Part shown: piece after piece, positions 31,262-32,498 of the stretch
Layout: every line of letters begins with the position of its first letter
Position numbering within the stretch: the stretch's first letter is position 1
Assembly (NCBI GenBank): GCA_903885555.1
Contig: CAISIV010000235.1
Coordinates: 1-32,498, forward strand
Length of the DNA: 32,498 nucleotides
Direction: 5' to 3'
DNA from: an uncultured Hyphomicrobiales bacterium
GTDB lineage: Bacteria; Pseudomonadota; Alphaproteobacteria; Rhizobiales; Xanthobacteraceae
Notes under the pieces: model-generated
What the model saw: only the letters and a program-made list of their open reading frames with translations
Database searches by the model: none
What the model was told of the DNA's origin: nothing
Position numbers and translations under genes: made by a program

Positions 31262-32239
31262 CTAGAGTTTCAACTTGAACAGTTTGATCGCATTATCGCG
31301 GCCGATCTTCTTTCGGTCGGCCTCGCTGATCTCGGCTGTGTCGAACCACTGCGAACCCTGGCCGATATCTTCGAACGGCCAGTCGATCGAAAACATCACA
31401 CGATCTGAGCCTACTTCGGTCATCGCGCCAACCATCGACGGCGTATAGAAATTGCCCGACGTCGTGAGATGGAAGTTGTTGCGGAAATAATGGCCCACGC
31501 CGTGCTTGGCGGGATAGCGGTGCGGTTCCTTCATCCAGCCGTTGCGGCCGTCGATGCGCCACAACATGGCTGGAATGCCTTCGCCAAGATGGCCGAGCAG
31601 GATTTGCAGCTTCGGGCATTCATCGAACAGGCCGCTGCCGATCAGGCGCAGGGCATGCACCGCGGTCTCGGCCGCGAACGCCCAGTTCGGTCCGAGCATC
31701 CAGTTGTGGCCTTCATACATTTTCGTCCAGCCGGGCAGCGGATTGCGCGGGTGCAGATAGAAGGGCACGTCGAGCGCTTCGACCGTTTTCCAGAACGGCT
31801 TGTATTGCGGCAGGTCGTAATAGGTGACGTTGTCGGGCGAACCGATATTCGAAAATCCGTTGACCAGTGCACCGACCATGCCGAGGTCTTTGACGCAGCG
31901 CGTCAGTTCCGCGGCCGCGGCGTCGGGATCCTGCATTGGCAAAGCGGCAAATCCGGCGAAGCGAGACGGGCGCTTGCGCATGTTGTCGGCGAGTACGTCG
32001 TTTGCTTGCCTGGCGATAGCGATCGCTTCTTCGGTGTCGTGGATTGCCTGGATCGCCGGTGCATTGAGCGAGAGGATCATCATCTCGACGTCGTGCTTGT
32101 CCATCTCCTTCAGGCGCGTGTCCTGGATATCGATCAGGCGATGTTCGAGGTCCTGCCAGACGTGACCGCCAAATACTTTTGAATCGCCGAGCGTCGGTTG
32201 AATAGCGAAGTGTTCTTCGAGCGCGATCTTGCCTTGCAT
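31262..32239 (-). CDS. Gamma-resorcylate decarboxylase-like amidohydrolase
   Basis: A 325-residue protein of the ACMSD/amidohydrolase-2 superfamily, started at the ATG at 32239 after GGGGGAACAC. The N-terminus MQGKIALEEHFAIQPTL and the segments RLIDIQDTRLKEMD, MILSLNAPAIQAI, PFYLHPRNPLPGW, ILLGHLGEGIP and VMFSIDWPFED correspond closely to rhizobial gamma-resorcylate (2,6-dihydroxybenzoate) decarboxylases. Metal ligands expected in that family are present: Glu8, His10, His163, Asp286, with His217 nearby in the active site. It would reversibly decarboxylate a dihydroxybenzoate to resorcinol in the cytoplasm; a related hydroxybenzoate is equally possible. There are no resorcinol hydroxylase genes next to it. 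It lies just before the tRNA-Ala fragment that marks a possible island end. Confidence 0.82.
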   Translation of the reverse strand: MQGKIALEEHFAIQPTLGDSKVFGGHVWQDLEHRLIDIQDTRLKEMDKHDVEMMILSLNAPAIQAIHDTEEAIAIARQANDVLADNMRKRPSRFAGFAALPMQDPDAAAAELTRCVKDLGMVGALVNGFSNIGSPDNVTYYDLPQYKPFWKTVEALDVPFYLHPRNPLPGWTKMYEGHNWMLGPNWAFAAETAVHALRLIGSGLFDECPKLQILLGHLGEGIPAMLWRIDGRNGWMKEPHRYPAKHGVGHYFRNNFHLTTSGNFYTPSMVGAMTEVGSDRVMFSIDWPFEDIGQGSQWFDTAEISEADRKKIGRDNAIKLFKLKL

Positions 32240-32303
32240 GTGTTCCCCCGGTTTTGGCGGCATCATGCAACGGGGCGCCGAACATTGTCAGCAGGCGGGC
32301 AAC

Positions 32304-32334
32304 AAAAAAGCCGCCCCAGCGGGGCGGCTTTTTT
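32304..32334. terminator. Strong bidirectional terminator near the tRNA-Ala 3' end
   Basis: A 14-bp perfect stem, AAAAAAGCCGCCCC (32304-32317) with GGGGCGGCTTTTTT (32321-32334), closes a three-base loop AGC. Poly-A and poly-T flanks make it functional in both directions. It lies about 25 nt past the CCA end of the tRNA-Ala remnant and is most likely the original terminator of that tRNA gene. A smaller hairpin GCTCGC-GAA-GCGAGC (32339-32353) lies between. Confidence 0.9.
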
Positions 32335-32359
32335 CTGAGCTCGCGAAGCGAGCGAAGGT

Positions 32360-32404
32360 TGGTGGAGCCAAGCGGGATCGAACCGCTGACCTCCTGCATG
32401 CCAT
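32360..32404 (-). pseudogene. 3' fragment of tRNA-Ala(GGC): putative attachment site
   Basis: Read on the minus strand, 45 nt match the 3' part of an alanine tRNA: anticodon loop ATGGCAT (anticodon GGC), 3' anticodon stem GCAGG, variable loop, intact T-arm AGCGG-TTCGATC-CCGCT, acceptor strand TGGCTCC, discriminator A and CCA. The D-arm, 5' acceptor strand and 5' anticodon stem are missing; upstream the sequence becomes unrelated and much lower in GC. Breakage exactly at the anticodon loop is typical of tyrosine-recombinase attachment sites. The 5' side faces right, so the element and the intact tRNA would lie beyond the window's right end. Confidence 0.75.
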
Positions 32405-32498
32405 ATTGGGGGTTTACGATTCTGGGGGATTCGCCTACATTCCCAGCGCGTTAAAAATCGCGAAATTCCGGGACAAAGTGTTCTCTGACATTCCTATA
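32405..32498. other. Lower-GC sequence past the tRNA-Ala fragment
   Basis: The last 94 nt are visibly poorer in GC (just under half) than the rest of the window and contain no recognisable gene. TGGGGG occurs twice 16 nt apart (32407 and 32423), which might be part of a recombinase arm-site array, but this is too short to judge. It could be the first bases of an integrated element. Confidence 0.4.

Noticed and set aside
31713-32454. Frames on both strands crossing the tRNA-Ala remnant
   Set aside because: Peptides such as GSIPLGSTN and EPSGIEPLTSC are translations of tRNA 3' ends, not proteins.

Overview
The window looks like chromosomal DNA of a high-GC alphaproteobacterium in the order Hyphomicrobiales (Rhizobiales), probably near the Bradyrhizobiaceae/Xanthobacteraceae. 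Evidence for this is the gene order lptC-lptA-lptB-rpoN-hpf-ptsN followed by a DUF1150/Hsp20 pair, the nth/DUF2244/Ada-like cluster, EcfG-type promoters, and two palindromic intergenic repeats of the kind common in these genomes. The placement is inferred from gene content and order; no database search was run. Most of the window is core housekeeping sequence, tightly packed, with many convergent and divergent pairs.

Layout. 1-2051 (minus): a small DUF1236 envelope protein behind an EcfG-type promoter, an AraC-HTH/O6-methylguanine methyltransferase fusion and a DUF2244 membrane protein. 2074-5649 (plus): endonuclease III, then a two-gene aromatic acyl-CoA module made of a DpgC-like crotonase (cofactor-free dioxygenase family) and a phenylacetate-CoA ligase-like enzyme. 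5646-7245 (minus): a CysZ/EI24-like membrane protein and a YiiX-like papain-fold hydrolase. 7521-9562 (plus): a Tat-type flavin amine oxidase and a Dph6-like ATP-pyrophosphatase. 9559-15137 (minus): infC, rpmI, rplT, pheS, pheT, interrupted by a small secreted-protein gene on the opposite strand. 15297-17807 (minus): two tandem GT4 glycosyltransferases.

17858-23323: ABHD10-like hydrolase, queG, an FzlA-like GST, uppP, an NDUFA9-like SDR, tRNA-Leu(CAG) and a short RNase D. 23476-28853 (plus): LPS export genes lptC/lptA/lptB, then sigma-54 (rpoN), a short ribosome hibernation factor and ptsN. 28930-29690 (minus): hsp20-DUF1150 under a near-consensus RpoH promoter with a leader that resembles a ROSE RNA thermometer. 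30047-31234 (plus): a SleB-type cell wall hydrolase. 31262-32239 (minus): a gamma-resorcylate decarboxylase-like amidohydrolase. The window ends with a 3' fragment of tRNA-Ala(GGC) next to lower-GC sequence, the arrangement left when an integrative element inserts at a tRNA gene; the element would lie to the right of the window.

The most promising points for new biology are the DpgC-like/PaaK-like pair, the tRNA-Ala attachment-site signature, the putative hsp20 thermometer, and a ribosome hibernation factor that lacks the C-terminal domain usual in this group. I did not find a convincing defence island, CRISPR array, insertion sequence or rRNA operon.
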